DNA of 64,000 bases from Sulfurimonas sp. hsl 1-7 (GTDB lineage Bacteria > Campylobacterota > Campylobacteria > Campylobacterales > Sulfurimonadaceae): positions 186,001 to 250,000 of the forward strand of contig NZ_JAUIRR010000002.1 in NCBI RefSeq assembly GCF_030577135.1. The letters run 5' to 3'. The stretch's first letter is position 1. The number at the start of each line of letters is the position of its first letter. The translations under genes were made by a program, and so were the position numbers. The notes below the pieces were generated by a model. The model did no database searches and was not told where the DNA came from. It saw only the letters and a program-made list of their open reading frames with translations. Shown in pieces: positions 1 through 7,365 of the stretch.

Positions 1-22
1 TGAAAATTTATCTGCGCTAAAT

Positions 23-547
23 TCAACTTTTCTTCTCTCTTAATTCTCTAATCAGTACACGTTCACGGGCAGTCATATATGATGCCCACTCTTTTTCGTC
101 TCTTTCATGGATACGGGTAAATTTTGCCAAAGTAGGACTCTCTGCCTTAAAAAACACCCCTACATCTCTTTTTGGATGTACAGGCATCTCAATACGCCCA
201 TAGTAAGTTTTTCCAACCTCTAAAGCCGGCTGTTTTAGTTTGAAGTGCTCAAATCCAATCCCTTCAATATCCTCTTGGGTTGTCAACGAAACTCTTTTAG
301 GAGTTTCATTTTTTAAAAATGCTTCAAGTGCATCCACTTTTCTGTGGAGTTCCACCAGTAGATTTAAAAGTACCGGATCACTCTCGGATGCTTCCCCTCT
401 TGCTTTTGCAAGTTTCAGCCATTGACTGATCGGGTCATCATCACTTTCACTTAAACTTTGAAACTCTCTTTCGTAATTTTCAAGATCTAAATCTGCTTCA
501 CTAAAAGAGATACTTATCGGTGCGGGTACTAAACGTGGTTCATTCAT
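23..547 (-). CDS. PilZ-like cytoplasmic protein
   Basis: The 174-residue protein has no signal peptide or membrane segment. An acidic N-terminal half ends in a helix with the pattern LLVELHRKVDALE (about residues 64-76), followed by a beta-rich region (about 88-160). This helix-then-barrel layout resembles PilZ-type c-di-GMP proteins, but I do not see a clear RxxxR plus D/NxSxxG motif, so ligand binding is unproven. Its ATG overlaps the mqnP stop codon (ATGA), so the two genes are probably translationally coupled. The assignment is an inference from layout only. Confidence 0.6.
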   Translation of the reverse strand: MNEPRLVPAPISISFSEADLDLENYEREFQSLSESDDDPISQWLKLAKARGEASESDPVLLNLLVELHRKVDALEAFLKNETPKRVSLTTQEDIEGIGFEHFKLKQPALEVGKTYYGRIEMPVHPKRDVGVFFKAESPTLAKFTRIHERDEKEWASYMTARERVLIRELREKKS

Positions 548-1404
548 GCAAACATCCTATCAAGTACAATTAAGATAAAAAATACAATCCCCAGATAACC
601 GTTAACCGTAAAGAATGCTCGATCAATTTGTGTAAAATCACGGCGTACCAGTTTTTGCTCATACGCAAGAACCAGCCCGCTCCCCGCAGCTGCTAAAAGT
701 GCAAAAAATCCAAGGTCTGCCGCCCAAACGAAAAGGAGCCAAAACAGCACCGCAAGTCCGTGAAAAATTGCCGAGATAAAAAGTGTCGATTCTGCACCGT
801 ATTTTGACGGGATAGAATGCAGACCTTTCTCTACGTCGTACTCCATATCTTGAAGTGAATAGAGCAGATCAAATCCTGCCACCCAAAAGATAACACCAAG
901 AGCAAGAAGTACCGACCAGATAGGGATAGCTGCACTCACCGCAATAACTCCGGCAATTGGAGCAAGTCCCAGTGAAATCCCTAAAATAATATGTGCCATT
1001 GCAGAGAAACGCTTAAAGTATGAGTATGATCCAAGTACTAACAAAATCGGGATAGAGAGTTTGAATGCCAAGGGGTTTATCAAGTATGCTACTACAATAA
1101 AAGCTAAAGCATTTACAGCGATAAAAATCAGTATTGCGCTTGCATCAAGTCTGCCGTCAACATTTGGACGGTTTGCAGTACGAGGATTGTGTGCATCGAT
1201 ATCTCGATCGGCATAACGGTTTACACCCATTGCAAAGTTTCTTGCAGTTACAGCTGCTAACGCTCCTAAAAAAAGAAGTCCGAAACCAAACCATCCGTTA
1301 GCTGCTACTACCATCGCTATAAAAATAAACGGCAGTGAAAATATAGAGTGTTCAAACATTACAAGTTCGTTAAAGTCTTTCAGCTTTTGTTTTAAATCTT
1401 GCAA
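544..1404 (-). CDS. mqnP: Menaquinone biosynthesis prenyltransferase (UbiA family, MqnP)
   Basis: This integral membrane prenyltransferase would attach the polyprenyl tail during menaquinone synthesis. The first Asp-rich motif, NRYADRDID, lies near residues 62-70 and the second, DLLYSLQDMEYD, near residue 180; these bind Mg-diphosphate in the UbiA family. About eight to nine hydrophobic helices are visible and the length is normal. MqnP is preferred over UbiA because the window also holds mqnC of the futalosine route and these bacteria lack ubiquinone. The start is a TTG with a GGTGAG ribosome site just upstream. The gene is divergent from miaA and overlaps the next gene by four bases. Confidence 0.88.
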   Translation of the reverse strand: MQDLKQKLKDFNELVMFEHSIFSLPFIFIAMVVAANGWFGFGLLFLGALAAVTARNFAMGVNRYADRDIDAHNPRTANRPNVDGRLDASAILIFIAVNALAFIVVAYLINPLAFKLSIPILLVLGSYSYFKRFSAMAHIILGISLGLAPIAGVIAVSAAIPIWSVLLALGVIFWVAGFDLLYSLQDMEYDVEKGLHSIPSKYGAESTLFISAIFHGLAVLFWLLFVWAADLGFFALLAAAGSGLVLAYEQKLVRRDFTQIDRAFFTVNGYLGIVFFILIVLDRMFA

Positions 1405-1473
1405 ACTCTCACCCTTTTTGTATAATTTAAGCTATTTTATCCAAACTTGCTTTAAAATGATATAACTCAATGG

Positions 1474-1479
1474 TATAAT
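1474..1479 (+). promoter_or_regulatory. -10 element of miaA, close to the start codon
   Basis: A perfect TATAAT ends six bases before the miaA ATG. A second weaker box, TATAAC, lies at 1460-1465. No purine-rich ribosome site is visible before the ATG. If the first box is used, the transcript would begin at or next to the start codon. Confidence 0.55.
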
Positions 1480-1485
1480 TCTAAA

Positions 1486-2394
1486 ATGAAACAACTCGCA
1501 ATCATAGGTCCGACCGCATCAGGAAAAAGTGATCTCGCAATCAAAATAGCACAAAAAATAGATGCCTATATACTCTCTATCGACTCACTAAGTATCTATA
1601 AAGAGATCGATATCGTATCTGCTAAACCCTCAAAAGAGGAGCTCTCTTTAATAAAGCATTTTGGCATAAATGAACTCTCCCCAAATGAGTACTTTAGTGT
1701 CGAGATACTTATCAAGATCTATCAAGATGTTGTAAAACGATGTCGACAAGATCAGAAAAACCTCGTAATTGTAGGGGGGACCTCTTTTTACCTGAAATCT
1801 TTACTCGATGGCTTATCCCAATTACCCGATATCTCGGAGGAGATAACATATAAAGTCCAGAAAAAACTTAAAAACCTCCAAGAGTCTTATGAGTGTCTTA
1901 GTAAAATAGATCCCGATTATATGAAAAACATCGCTCAAAACGATCGCTACAGAATTGAGAAAGCGCTTTTGATTTATGAAGCTTCAAAGATCTCACCAAG
2001 CGAATGGTTTAAACAAAATCCTCCAAAACCTGTCATAAAAGATTTAGAGGTTTTTAATATCGATGTTGAAAGAGAAGTGCTTCGCGAGAGAATCAACAAG
2101 CGTACATCTAAAATGGCTGAGATGGGGCTCATTGATGAAGTAGCTTATCTCGAGCAAAAATATACGCGTAGTCCCAATGCAATGGCGGCGATCGGCATCG
2201 TTGAAGTACTTGATTACTTAGATGGAAAAATAGAAAAAGATGAGATGATACAACTCATTGCGATCCATACGGCTCAGCTTGCCAAAAGGCAGCAGACGTT
2301 TAATCGCACTCAGTTTGAAAATATAACGAGTGCGAAACTTGAAGATCTCGAGGAGATTATTTTAAATCATAACTTTTTATTCCAAAACTCCTAA
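1486..2394 (+). CDS. miaA: tRNA dimethylallyltransferase
   Basis: MiaA transfers a dimethylallyl group to N6 of adenosine 37 in tRNAs reading codons that begin with U. The N-terminal P-loop GPTASGKS (residues 8-15) and the following DSLSIYK segment fit the family, as do the VGGTSFYLKSLLDG motif near residue 97 and the C-terminal FNRTQF segment. The length of 302 residues is usual. The gene stands alone, divergent from mqnP, with a -10 box unusually close to the ATG and no clear Shine-Dalgarno sequence. It marks the left edge of the accessory block. Confidence 0.95.
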   Translation: MKQLAIIGPTASGKSDLAIKIAQKIDAYILSIDSLSIYKEIDIVSAKPSKEELSLIKHFGINELSPNEYFSVEILIKIYQDVVKRCRQDQKNLVIVGGTSFYLKSLLDGLSQLPDISEEITYKVQKKLKNLQESYECLSKIDPDYMKNIAQNDRYRIEKALLIYEASKISPSEWFKQNPPKPVIKDLEVFNIDVEREVLRERINKRTSKMAEMGLIDEVAYLEQKYTRSPNAMAAIGIVEVLDYLDGKIEKDEMIQLIAIHTAQLAKRQQTFNRTQFENITSAKLEDLEEIILNHNFLFQNS

Positions 2395-2419
2395 AGATTT
2401 GAGAGAATTTAGACTTTTA

Positions 2420-2460
2420 TAATTATGAATACTTTTTGGAACATGTGTAACTCATAATTA
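2420..2460. repeat. 9-bp inverted repeat downstream of miaA
   Basis: TAATTATGA at 2420-2428 is repeated inverted as TCATAATTA at 2452-2460 with a 23-base loop. There is no U-tract, so it is not a convincing terminator. The rest of the gap between miaA and the next gene is AT-rich with no ORF of note. Confidence 0.4.
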
Positions 2461-2540
2461 CCAATATACTCCAAAATCTAAGCATTCTAAGACAAGTGAG
2501 TTATTTGACAACTTATAATATTTTAAAATCAACAACCATG

Positions 2541-2564
2541 ATATAGTCATTGACTTGACTATAT
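2541..2564. repeat. Perfect 9-bp hairpin near convergent gene ends
   Basis: ATATAGTCA (2541-2549) and TGACTATAT (2556-2564) form a perfect stem around a six-base loop. It lies 21 bases beyond the stop of the minus-strand gene that ends at 2586. No run of U follows on either strand, so it could be a weak terminator, an RNA-stability hairpin or an operator. Confidence 0.45.
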
Positions 2565-2585
2565 TACAGTTTTAAGATATTTGAA

Positions 2586-2987
2586 TTATTGTAATATTCT
2601 TCTTACTTGTTCACAACTTTTATTTGGATATTTTTTCTTTAATGTAAATGGAGTTAACCCCAGATCTTTACATTTTTTAATTTCTTTATTTTCAACTATA
2701 TCTAAATCTAACCAACCATCATACTCTTTAACAGTTAAAACATTTATTCTTAATAACCTTGTAATCGCAACTTCATAATATGAGTCCAACCATCTTTGTA
2801 TTTCATAGGGATTTTTTTGTCCTAAATCATACATTTCATAAATAAAGGAAGTTTTATGTTTATTTCCTTGATATTGTGGAAAATATTTCAATAAAGAAGC
2901 TCTATTTACATTTTTATTCATTTCCAATGCTGTTTCAGCAGCAAAAAGACTTAAACTTAATCCAATTATTAATAAAATTTTTTTCAC
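2586..2987 (-). CDS. Small exported protein of unknown function
   Basis: The 133-residue product starts with a clear Sec signal peptide: MKK, then a hydrophobic run ending AAE at about residue 17. The mature part is polar, Lys- and Tyr-rich, and holds two Cys (in KKCKDLG and KSCEQV) that could form a disulfide. I do not recognise a family. A purine-rich ribosome site, AAAAGGAAAAG, precedes the ATG. The start faces the first TGACA-N5-TGTCA operator at 3073, so that site could also affect this gene. Confidence 0.65.
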   Translation of the reverse strand: MKKILLIIGLSLSLFAAETALEMNKNVNRASLLKYFPQYQGNKHKTSFIYEMYDLGQKNPYEIQRWLDSYYEVAITRLLRINVLTVKEYDGWLDLDIVENKEIKKCKDLGLTPFTLKKKYPNKSCEQVRRILQ

Positions 2988-3072
2988 ACTTTTCCTTTTT
3001 CAGTGTACTATTAAATAATCAACCTTAAAACAGCTTAAAAAATCTTAATAAAATACTAAGCATTTTATTCTA

Positions 3073-3087
3073 TGACATAACTTGTCA
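3073..3087. promoter_or_regulatory. Operator candidate 1: TGACA-N5-TGTCA
   Basis: The sequence reads TGACA TAACT TGTCA, a perfect palindrome with five central bases, so the half-sites are one helical turn apart. Forty bases separate it from the ATG of the lipoprotein gene at 3128. A candidate -10, AATACT, starts 12 bases after it. The same arrangement occurs upstream of the gene at 3851. Confidence 0.6.
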
Positions 3088-3127
3088 CAATACCATGAAA
3101 TACTTCTTGAATCAAAAAGGAGTACAC

Positions 3128-3580
3128 ATGAAAAACAACAGCTATATTAGTTTTGAGGAAAGAACACAGATGATACCATTTAGAGCAAGATTATTCATAT
3201 GGGTGTGTTTTTTCGCTTTAGTAATCTTTACTGCTTGTGATACGCCTTTGGTTCAAAGTGTAAAAGAGACGAAATATGCTAAAGGAATTACTATAGCAGA
3301 ATTATTCGAAGATTCTGATTATTGTAGTTCAGTGGATTGGTTAGAGGTAGAATACAGCACTAATAAAAAATTAGTAAAGGTAGAGTGTACTCTTCTAGAG
3401 GACAGTATATTTTATAAAGACTTTGATGTTTTAGTCTATCATTTTGAAAAGTTCAAGAATCATGCAGCAATTTATAATTCATATTATCAAAATGATAAAG
3501 AACAGATAGTAGAGAGATCTGGATGGGAAGCCAAATATTTATTAGATTCTTCTATGGAAGATATTCTAAAGAACAAATAA
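3128..3580 (+). CDS. Small lipoprotein, paralogue of the one at 4265
   Basis: The product is a predicted lipoprotein of unknown function with lipobox FTAC at about residues 33-36. Its mature part is closely similar to the product at 4265-4669: both share KGITIAELFEDSD, two later Cys and LVYHFEK/LLYHFEK. The start at 3128 is chosen because AAGGAG lies seven bases upstream; a longer frame from 3095 has no ribosome site. Residues 1-12 resemble the N-terminus of the RDD protein at 3851, and the signal-peptide part begins only at Met14, suggesting a fusion by deletion after duplication. Confidence 0.72.
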   Translation: MKNNSYISFEERTQMIPFRARLFIWVCFFALVIFTACDTPLVQSVKETKYAKGITIAELFEDSDYCSSVDWLEVEYSTNKKLVKVECTLLEDSIFYKDFDVLVYHFEKFKNHAAIYNSYYQNDKEQIVERSGWEAKYLLDSSMEDILKNK

Positions 3581-3795
3581 TTAAAAAAAAACGCTGTTGC
3601 TAATTACGCAATAACAATAAACTTATATACTCATATTGCTTTAATTAAATCACTTTTATAAAACCTTGAGCATTTCTAAACGATAGAATATAATTATTTA
3701 TTGTTTCATTGTATTTTTTTATAAAACTAGATAATATTTTGTTTCGTTAATGAAAAACAGCATTTTAAATTAGTGAAACTAACACTTTGTCTTTT

Positions 3796-3810
3796 TGACA
3801 CAATATGTCA
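3796..3810. promoter_or_regulatory. Operator candidate 2: TGACA-N5-TGTCA
   Basis: The sequence reads TGACA CAATA TGTCA, a perfect palindrome. As at 3073, exactly 40 bases separate it from the next ATG (3851), and a candidate -10, AATAAT, starts 12 bases after it. Preceded by T, its left half also reads TTGACA, but the spacing to the -10 is too short for a normal -35 role. The rest of the 270-base gap 3581-3850 is AT-rich with no ORF. Confidence 0.62.
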
Positions 3811-3850
3811 CTATTATTTGAAATAATGTTTCAAACACAAAGGAGTAGAA

Positions 3851-4264
3851 ATGGAAAACGAAAAGTTTATTGGTTTTGGAAAAAGATTAGGTGCATTTAT
3901 GATAGATGCAATTATTATCTTTGTAGTGTGGCAGTTCTTAATGGGTTTACTATTTGGTTTAGGCCTTAGGGGTGAGGAAACAATTGGTAAAGTAGTTGTG
4001 ATAGTTTATTCATTAATTTATTTTAGTTACTTCATATTTTTAGAAAGTTCTAAAAAACAGGCAACGTTAGGAAAAAGAATATTCAAGATAAAAGTTGTAA
4101 ATCATGAAGGTGAAAGACTTTCTATTGCGAATTCTGCAGGAAGAAATTTTGGTCGAATTTTGTCGGGACTAATTTTAGGAATAGGCTATTTAATGGTACT
4201 TTTTACACCAAAGAAGCAAGCTTTACATGATAAACTTGCTAAAACATATGTAGTAGGGAAATAA
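3851..4264 (+). CDS. RDD-family membrane protein
   Basis: The 137-residue protein fits the RDD family: an N-terminal GFGKRLGAFMIDAII segment with the Arg and Asp that name the family, two hydrophobic helices, then KKQATLGKRIFKIKVV, a third helix and FTPKKQALHDKLAKTYVV at the C-terminus. RDD proteins are small inner-membrane proteins, some linked to ion transport; no substrate can be assigned here. AAAGGAG precedes the ATG. The stop codon directly abuts the ATG of the lipoprotein at 4265, so the two form one unit behind operator 2. Confidence 0.85.
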   Translation: MENEKFIGFGKRLGAFMIDAIIIFVVWQFLMGLLFGLGLRGEETIGKVVVIVYSLIYFSYFIFLESSKKQATLGKRIFKIKVVNHEGERLSIANSAGRNFGRILSGLILGIGYLMVLFTPKKQALHDKLAKTYVVGK

Positions 4265-4669
4265 ATGAAATTATTTGTGATTAAAATTTTTGTATTAGTT
4301 GGTTTGTTTAGTGTATTTACAGGATGTGATACTGCCTTGGTTTCTGAAGTAAAACAAACAAAGTATGGTAAAGGAATTACTATTGCAGAATTATTTGAAG
4401 ATTCTGATTTTTGTGATTCCGTTGATTGGTCAGAAGTAGAATATGAAAAGGGTCAAAAATTAGTATTGATGGAGTGTCAACTTCCTGAAGAAGGTATAGC
4501 ATACAAAGGTTTTGATACCTTACTATATCACTTTGAAAAAACAAAAAACGATGTAGACGTTTATAACTCATTTTACGAAAACGACAAAGAAGAATTAATA
4601 GAGAGGTCGGCGTGGGAAGCAAACTTGTTATTACGTGCTTCTATGGAATATATATTAAAGAATAGATGA
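4265..4669 (+). CDS. Small lipoprotein, paralogue of the one at 3128
   Basis: The 134-residue product has a short signal peptide ending in lipobox FTGC (Cys21) and a mature domain closely matching the protein at 3128-3580. The conserved core is KGITIAELFEDSD-C-SVDW, a second region with Cys, and a C-terminal helix ending ILKN. I recognise no named family. Its ATG follows the RDD stop codon without a gap. Two conserved Cys beyond the lipid-anchored one could pair. Location in the periplasm, attached to a membrane, is inferred from the lipobox. Confidence 0.72.
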   Translation: MKLFVIKIFVLVGLFSVFTGCDTALVSEVKQTKYGKGITIAELFEDSDFCDSVDWSEVEYEKGQKLVLMECQLPEEGIAYKGFDTLLYHFEKTKNDVDVYNSFYENDKEELIERSAWEANLLLRASMEYILKNR

Positions 4670-4781
4670 TAGAATAAAAAATACCGTTAATGAAAAAACT
4701 ATATTGGGTGATGATTAAACTTTTATCATAAGTTTAAAGCATCAACCAATATTACACAAGTTATATAATACTAAAGTGTGA

Positions 4782-5200
4782 TTATTTTTTATGCCAACTA
4801 ATATATGGAGACTGGTTTCCCGTAGGTGTTGTCATTGATGTACATTTATATTCAACATCTTCTATTTTTAAAGTACCACTGGTACCAGCACCTCCTTGAA
4901 TCACCCTAGAAAACTCAGCAGCTGTAATACATCCAGCAAGGTTCTCTCCCATCTCATTTTTAATTCTTTCTTCTGTAAAATAATCCTTCATATTAGTATC
5001 ATTGATTTTAGCATCCATAAAACTTTTTGACCAAATTGCTGGTAATATAGTACGATTTAGTGTTCCAATAATTCCATTACATTGTTCTTCTTTCCATGTA
5101 GAATAACTTACTTTACCTACACATTGCTTATTATACTTGTGCACGTTTTTATTAAAGTCAACCCTGAAACAATGATTTTATAATACCTTTTATTCTTCAT
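4782..5200 (-). pseudogene. Degraded pseudopilin, paralogue of the gene at 62840
   Basis: The open frame 5144-4782 starts only at GTG and encodes 120 residues. Its segment IIGTLNRT...IWSKS matches FIGTLNRT...MWSES of the pseudopilin at 62840-63268. The prepilin leader and hydrophobic helix needed for assembly are absent. A strong ribosome site, AGGAG, lies before an ATG at 5200 in another frame; that frame runs 27 codons (MKNKRYYKIIVSG...) and stops at 5117, overlapping the downstream frame. This looks like a frameshift or recombination near the 5' end. A functional protein with a replaced N-terminus is less likely. Confidence 0.6.
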
Positions 5201-5310
5201 TTCAACTCCTATAAAATCATAATATATAACTAAAAAAATGAATATTTATAATGATATAGAAATTTTTCATATTCATTTTATATTATTTTTGACAGTATAA
5301 AAAAAGCTTT

Positions 5311-5325
5311 TGATACATCATGTCA
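5311..5325. promoter_or_regulatory. Operator candidate 3: TGATA-N5-TGTCA
   Basis: The sequence reads TGATA CATCA TGTCA, one mismatch from the palindrome at 3073 and 3796. It lies 84 bases before the TTG start of the CHASE2 gene that opens the caspase operon. An AAATAT stretch about 12 bases downstream could be the -10. The rest of the 5201-5409 gap is AT-rich with no ORF; a separate TTTGACAGTATAA stretch lies at 5288-5300. Confidence 0.5.
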
Positions 5326-5409
5326 CACAGCTAAGAGAAAATATGACAAAAGAGCTATATAAGTAAAATAACAATAGAATGCTTTTTAATAAAAAAGAAT
5401 AGGTATAGT

Positions 5410-6738
5410 TTGATAAAAGAATCATTGATAAAAGCTTCGATAAGTGCACTGTTAACATTTATAATTTATCAATTTTATAATGTAGAGTTTATTCGTGCAA
5501 CGATAGAAGATGCGGCCTTCGATACTACAAGTTGGTTCGCTCTTTCTAAGACATCTACAGATACAAATCAAAGCAATGTGTTTATTTTAATGCTCGATGA
5601 TAAGTATTTGAATTCAAAAAAACTTTTAGATGACAACAATGAAACAAACTATGGATATATTCTCCCGCGCGAATATTTAGCAGAGATAATCTCAAATCTT
5701 GATCTTTTGGTTGAAGATATTGATGAAGAAAATTATCCTTCTGCTCTTTTTTTAGATTACGATCTTTCATATTTAAGTGATCCCCACAACAAAACAGCAA
5801 GTGCCGGGGATATAGAACTTTTAGAAGTTTTAAAACATCCTCGACCATACATTATTTACCTACCAATCACATCGAACTATAACTATATATATTATTCAGC
5901 CGACAAAGAGATTCAAAAACTTATTGATATTGGTAAGATCAAATTTATCTCTGTGGGCTTAACGTCAGCAAGTGACAATGTAAGTAGAAGATATTACCCT
6001 TATGAGCTTTATAGAGATAGAGAAAATAAAGAGCAAAAGTTTATGAATGTCGCCATAGAACTTTATGTAGATCAAAATCATTTAAAGAAAAATATCTTTG
6101 ATACTTTTTCACAAACAGGTTCAGCACTTGTTGAGAATAGAATTATTTTTAAAGACTTTAATGTGTTGGAAGATACTAATGATTATACGACTTATCAGAG
6201 TAATTGGAAAAAACTTTCTGCAATGTCAGCCAATTATCCGCTTGATACAATTTATGAAGATGACTTAAAAAATGCTGTTTTTTTTGTTGGAGCTGCGCAT
6301 AGTGCCAGTGATGACACTTTTGAGATAGATGCTTATTCCAGGCAAGTTAGTGGGATAGAGATGCATGCTAACGCACTTATGACACTTAATTATCTCCAAG
6401 GAAAGCTCAAACGGTTACCTCTTTACATAAGTAGTTTAATTGTATTTTTTGTTATCCTATTCGTAGACTTGATGCTATCACTACTCTATGAAAAACTGAT
6501 GCAACTAAAAGAGTCTATACAATCACAAAAAGTGAAAAAATGTATGACATTCTTTATCCACGATGAAAAAGACGATTTTCATGAAATGTGGTTAGTTGTA
6601 ATCTCTTTAGGGATAATGTTCCTCATCTCATACAACCTATTGTTATCGACACAGCACTATTGGTTTAACTGGATGATACCAGCCTTAATGTATCCACCAT
6701 ATCTTGTTTTGATGGGATTTAAAAAATTTATTAAATAA
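5410..6738 (+). CDS. CHASE2-domain membrane sensor without an output domain
   Basis: The product is predicted to sense an extracytoplasmic signal at the inner membrane. After one N-terminal helix (about residues 8-24) comes a periplasmic CHASE2 domain (about 25-335) with an LMLDDKYL strand and the family's C-terminal signature FFVGAAHSASD...SGIEMHANAL. Three more membrane helices follow (about 337-360, 395-413, 418-438). CHASE2 proteins usually continue into a kinase, cyclase or GGDEF domain; this one ends after the last helix (GFKKFIK). The start is a TTG with a weak AGGTA site. It is the first gene of a tight four-gene unit. Confidence 0.85.
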   Translation: MIKESLIKASISALLTFIIYQFYNVEFIRATIEDAAFDTTSWFALSKTSTDTNQSNVFILMLDDKYLNSKKLLDDNNETNYGYILPREYLAEIISNLDLLVEDIDEENYPSALFLDYDLSYLSDPHNKTASAGDIELLEVLKHPRPYIIYLPITSNYNYIYYSADKEIQKLIDIGKIKFISVGLTSASDNVSRRYYPYELYRDRENKEQKFMNVAIELYVDQNHLKKNIFDTFSQTGSALVENRIIFKDFNVLEDTNDYTTYQSNWKKLSAMSANYPLDTIYEDDLKNAVFFVGAAHSASDDTFEIDAYSRQVSGIEMHANALMTLNYLQGKLKRLPLYISSLIVFFVILFVDLMLSLLYEKLMQLKESIQSQKVKKCMTFFIHDEKDDFHEMWLVVISLGIMFLISYNLLLSTQHYWFNWMIPALMYPPYLVLMGFKKFIK

Positions 6739-6750
6739 AAAGGAATGTAA

Positions 6751-7365
6751 ATGTTGAAAATAGTTACTTGTATCTGTTTAGTGAATTCTCTCTTCGCTGT
6801 TGAAATGACAGTAAAAAAAGATGATGTAATCGTAAGTATTAATACTCAAAAAACTACGTTAAAAAAAGGGCAAAAACAAGAGCTGACAGAGGGAAGCACA
6901 ATCTGTTTTGTTGACGGTAAAGGAAAGGTTGTTATACCTGCATTAAAAAAGCAGCTTAAAAAACCGGGAAGATGTTTAATGGTACCACTCTCTGAAGGGA
7001 CTGTAACAAGTTACATGGCAGATATGAAACATAAAGCAACAATAGCATTATGGGATTCGAGTGAAAGTGTTCGTCATGGTACAGGAACTAAAGGACAAAC
7101 AGAATTTAATAATGATGGGGCATTTATTTTAACTCCAGAACAAAAAGAGTTAGTTATCTATGGTAAAGAGTTTGGACCTCTTCCTGTTGTTGTACACCTT
7201 TTAGATGCTAATGGAGGAGAAGTGATGAGCTTTGAGAATGAAGAGAGTGAAACAACCTTAGTTCGTATAGGAAAGCAAAATCTAAAAACTGGTATGACGG
7301 TAGAAGTTTATAATGGATTTGAAGAATTAATGTTGAGTAAAAAAGTTATCGTCAAGGGATTGTAA
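6751..7365 (+). CDS. Secreted protein of unknown function in the caspase operon
   Basis: The 204-residue protein has a Sec signal peptide ending near NSLFA (residue 16). The first half is beta-rich with a repeated Lys/Gly pattern and two Cys (TICFVDG, GRCLMVP) that may pair; this half faintly resembles FecR-like periplasmic domains, which I cannot confirm. The second half has LVIYGKEFGPLPVVVHLLD and further strands. AAAAGGAATG precedes the ATG, 12 bases after the CHASE2 stop. Its stop overlaps the caspase gene start by one base (TAATG). It probably works in the periplasm with its neighbours. Confidence 0.7.
   Translation: MLKIVTCICLVNSLFAVEMTVKKDDVIVSINTQKTTLKKGQKQELTEGSTICFVDGKGKVVIPALKKQLKKPGRCLMVPLSEGTVTSYMADMKHKATIALWDSSESVRHGTGTKGQTEFNNDGAFILTPEQKELVIYGKEFGPLPVVVHLLDANGGEVMSFENEESETTLVRIGKQNLKTGMTVEVYNGFEELMLSKKVIVKGL

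Noticed and set aside
3790-3828. TTGACA in operator 2 as an ordinary -35 box
   Set aside because: The distance to the best -10 is about 21 bases, and the perfect palindrome with matching position in a second promoter is better explained by a regulator site.
4380-4622. 80-residue minus-strand frame under the lipoprotein at 4265
   Set aside because: It lies wholly inside a gene supported by its paralogue and lipobox; it is a shadow frame.
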